From assembly GCA_041584475.1 (NCBI GenBank), contig JBFHDX010000098.1, positions 1-14,117 on the forward strand: a stretch of DNA of 14,117 nucleotides, read 5' to 3'. Position numbers and translations under genes: made by a program. The notes beneath the pieces are model-generated. The model was not told the DNA's origin. It did no database searches and saw only the letters and a program-made list of their open reading frames with translations. The stretch comes from JBFHDX01 sp041584475 (GTDB lineage: Bacteria; Pseudomonadota; Alphaproteobacteria; UBA8366; JADFVY01). Below are positions 13,101 through 14,117 of this stretch, one piece after another (the first letter of the stretch is position 1; each line of letters begins with the position of its first letter).

Positions 13101-13304
13101 GCCAAATATGTCCGGACGGGGTCCCGGCAGATGCTGCCATATGCGCGTATCCTGCTCGCCGATGCCAATTGCCGTGCCGGCCATTTCGACGAGGCGGCGG
13201 GAATCATCGACGAAGTAAAGAATACGCAAGAATTCAACGAGATCCGCTATGTCGATCTCATGGCGGCGCAAATCCGCAAGCGTCTACTGGCCTCCGCGCT
13301 ATAG
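10140..13304 (+). CDS. SAM domain - class III nucleotide cyclase - AAA ATPase - TPR signalling protein
   Basis: A 1054-residue multidomain protein. Residues 1-60 are a SAM domain (VRRWLESLGLDEYVESF to KRLLRAIARL). Residues about 96-275 are a class III adenylate/guanylate cyclase domain: metal ligands D105 (FVDLVGST) and D149 (GDGLLAYFG), and transition-state N223 and R227 (TANLAARL). The two residues that usually contact the purine are not canonical: Q145 in place of Lys and L216 in place of Asp/Thr. A P-loop ATPase module follows, with Walker A GEPGIGKS (323-330) and Walker B ILIFEDLQW (449-457). The C-terminal 400 residues are helical and TPR-like. No membrane segment is seen, so it should be cytosolic. 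The ATG at 10140 is preferred over an in-frame TTG at 10128 because the SAM domain starts there. This domain order is common in alphaproteobacteria; the stimulus is unknown. Confidence 0.9.
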   Translation: MKDVRRWLESLGLDEYVESFSTHRISADILPDLGEQDLEKLGIPLGDRKRLLRAIARLREQRARSTADEAMGLAGDEDAGGEGEPDDPGAGEPIEWRQLTLMFVDLVGSTPLSTRLALEEYCAVIRALHERSIEILRRHNGFMAQFQGDGLLAYFGYPRAGEDDAERAVIAGLAIARAVGGIESEPGASLQARVGIATGLVAVGDLIGRGLTDSRLVTGETANLAARLQTIAEPGTVVVSDVTRNLLGKQFACEDLGRRALKGFREPIPVWRVREVRHATSRFHSHQRGTLTSFVDREEEIDLFHRRWQSARAGQGQTVLVSGEPGIGKSRLADVFSRQIEHEPQSRFQFQCLPNQTGSSFFPVITELERAIGFANGESQPDKLGRLEAWLRPELKSSPDAVRIFAKLLSIPADDRYGPLRLEPREFKNAALGLLFDQFAGLLEKAPAILIFEDLQWIDPTSQEFLDDLIERMAGWRLFLICTCRPEYQPQWIGDASVTYLSLRRLDSRQSTALMANIADGVDLPREIAAEILFKTDGVPLFLEELTKSVLESGSLRREGQAYTLPPDTDALSGLPSTLLGSLLARLDRIAGAQKVAPIGAAIGRTFSYELLRAVVDLDERELRSVLSRLVDAQLLTQHGRLPDATCKFKHALVQDAAYETLPKDRRRDVHRRIAAALAGRSPEHPGTRPELVAYHYDRSDTPAEAVAYWRQAATQALQRSANVEAIAHIRHGLAANEHTADAKTRVSNEIQLREMLLVPLEVTNWGAKENADNLEVLRTLRQARGDTEELLSVLHGICSDHIIGGRVARAREFAGKILQISNAREGRTASVLGNRCMGFCDFLAADFRGSIAHFQKTIELCAEVDRDEIKKYYYADIELIPRAMIAWALVLAGRKAAAEKAIALAARETEEESDMHSKAYALCVLASAHQSAADPATSLSCSSRALSLSQKHGFRYWEAWAQILKGWALAANGGHNQGIGELKDGIAKYVRTGSRQMLPYARILLADANCRAGHFDEAAGIIDEVKNTQEFNEIRYVDLMAAQIRKRLLASAL

Positions 13305-13310
13305 AAATTA

Positions 13311-13339
13311 TTGACACATCCTTTGGTAGAGCGGACAAT
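13311..13339 (+). promoter_or_regulatory. Sigma-70-type promoter for the downstream lipoprotein gene
   Basis: A perfect -35 TTGACA (13311-13316) is followed after 17 bp by GACAAT (13334-13339), four of six matches to the -10 consensus. It begins 6 bp after the cyclase stop codon and 67 bp before the lipoprotein start. It is the best promoter in the window and sits in a short AT-richer patch. Confidence 0.65.
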
Positions 13340-13340
13340 C

Positions 13341-13370
13341 CCCCGATCCGGAAAACCGGTCTGATTGGGG
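13341..13370 (+). other. Hairpin covering the lipoprotein ribosome-binding site
   Basis: CCCCGATC (13341-13348) can pair with GATTGGGG (13363-13370) over 8 bp with one G-T wobble, and an inner CGG/CCG pair closes an AAAA loop. The right arm holds the likely Shine-Dalgarno GGGGA, about 7 bases before the ATG. If transcription starts about 7 bases after the -10 box, most of the left arm is not transcribed, so the fold would form only in transcripts reading through from the cyclase gene. Confidence 0.3.
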
Positions 13371-13377
13371 AACTACG

Positions 13378-14117
13378 ATGCGACAACGTCCCGTAGCGAC
13401 CCTGGCTATATCATCGGCAGCCCTGTTGCTGGCGGCGTGCGCGGTCGCCCCGTTCACGACCTCGCAGAAAGACCCCAAGGCCTGGGAGAGCACCCGAACG
13501 ATGGTCGCCGGCGATGAGCTGGACACCGTTCTGGTCGACGACCAGCTCCTTGAGGATGCGATCCGCGAGATGGAGCCGGGCGTCACCGGCGACAAGCGAG
13601 CGATGATCGCGCAGGTCCGCGCCGCCAACAACGGCACGGGCGGCAGGGGCCTTTCGGGGCTCGGCGGGGATTTGGGCCACGCCTTCCTGGATGCCGCCGA
13701 GGATGCGTTGAAGCCTGGCCAGGGCAACATCGACAAACAGGAAAGGGTCACGACGACGACCCACGGCAAGATCATCGACTACGAATACCGGCCCTCGCCG
13801 GGGGACTGGATGGTCGGCGGCGGCAAGCTGCACGTCATCACGATGATCGAGACCGTAAAGACGAAGCGCAATCCGACCACGCCGGCACCGGCCCAGGTCA
13901 GGCGCGAGGCCTTCAAGTGGGAGATCTCGGTTGCCGACGGCGGCTTCACCGTGCATCAAAAACAATCCGGCGCGCAGCCGTTCCCGGGCACGTTCGACTT
14001 CTCGATCCCGATGATAACGCGGGTCAACCTGCTCGGCTTCAAGTACAAGCTCTCCGCGCGGGGAACGGTGATCACCATCGACAAGGTGTATTACGGCGGA
14101 AGAGACTTCGACCCGGC
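13378..14117 (+). CDS. Putative lipoprotein, 3' partial
   Basis: The frame opens at ATG 13378 and is still open at the window end after 246 codons. The N-terminus MRQRPVATLAISSAALLL leads to lipobox LAAC with the lipidated Cys at residue 21, so the protein should be anchored in a membrane facing the periplasm. The mature part has a Gly-rich patch (about 80-95) and then many beta-like alternating segments (KLHVITMIETV, FKWEISVADGGFTVHQK, VITIDKVYYGG). I do not recognise a family. A good promoter and GGGGA ribosome site precede it, so it is probably its own transcription unit and not part of the cyclase operon. The C-terminus is not visible. Confidence 0.75.
   Translation, partial: MRQRPVATLAISSAALLLAACAVAPFTTSQKDPKAWESTRTMVAGDELDTVLVDDQLLEDAIREMEPGVTGDKRAMIAQVRAANNGTGGRGLSGLGGDLGHAFLDAAEDALKPGQGNIDKQERVTTTTHGKIIDYEYRPSPGDWMVGGGKLHVITMIETVKTKRNPTTPAPAQVRREAFKWEISVADGGFTVHQKQSGAQPFPGTFDFSIPMITRVNLLGFKYKLSARGTVITIDKVYYGGRDFDP

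Noticed and set aside
11127..13271. A 714-codon minus-strand open frame
   Set aside because: It lies entirely antisense to the cyclase/AAA/TPR gene, whose Walker motifs and TPR-like region are convincing. The antisense product shows no domain.

Overview
This is a high-GC proteobacterial chromosome segment, most likely from an alphaproteobacterium. The pointers are a tRNA-Ser(GCU) with an encoded CCA, a DUF4197 protein, remnants of a tripartite tricarboxylate (TctC/Bug-type) transporter, and a SAM-cyclase-AAA-TPR signalling protein. Taxonomy is inferred from gene content only. No CRISPR array, rRNA, transposase or phage gene was seen.

Layout. Bases 2-1075 hold the 3' part of a PLP-dependent trans-sulfuration enzyme, followed by tRNA-Ser at 1217-1304. 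From 1347 to about 9005 runs a catabolic-looking region with several broken genes. It contains a PhyH-family Fe(II)/2-oxoglutarate dioxygenase (minus), a TctC pseudogene with a premature TAA and lost 3' part, a possible inverted TctA tail, a lipoprotein, a His-rich NicO/UreH-like metal transporter, and a form-II CoxL-like molybdenum hydroxylase large subunit (minus). An IclR regulator follows, then a [2Fe-2S] ferredoxin domain whose reductase part is replaced by the start of a wrecked alpha/beta hydrolase gene. From 9087 on the genes look intact: a DUF4197 periplasmic protein, a 1054-residue cyclase/AAA/TPR protein, and a lipoprotein cut by the window end.

How the parts fit. The clearest hidden signal is regulatory. 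A perfect 7-5-7 inverted repeat, TGTTCCG-n5-CGGAACA, lies at 7334-7352 between the divergent CoxL-like and IclR genes. A 14/19 match lies at 2297-2315 between the dioxygenase and the TctC pseudogene. Both sit exactly 6 bp upstream of a candidate -35 box, and the similarity continues into that box. I infer that the IclR protein controls, or once controlled, both promoters as one regulon for uptake and oxidation of an unknown organic substrate. Part of that system (transporter, ferredoxin-reductase, hydrolase) has since decayed. I found no convincing wholly new system. The shared promoter architecture, the chimeric ferredoxin ORF and the non-canonical cyclase active site are the points most worth a second look.
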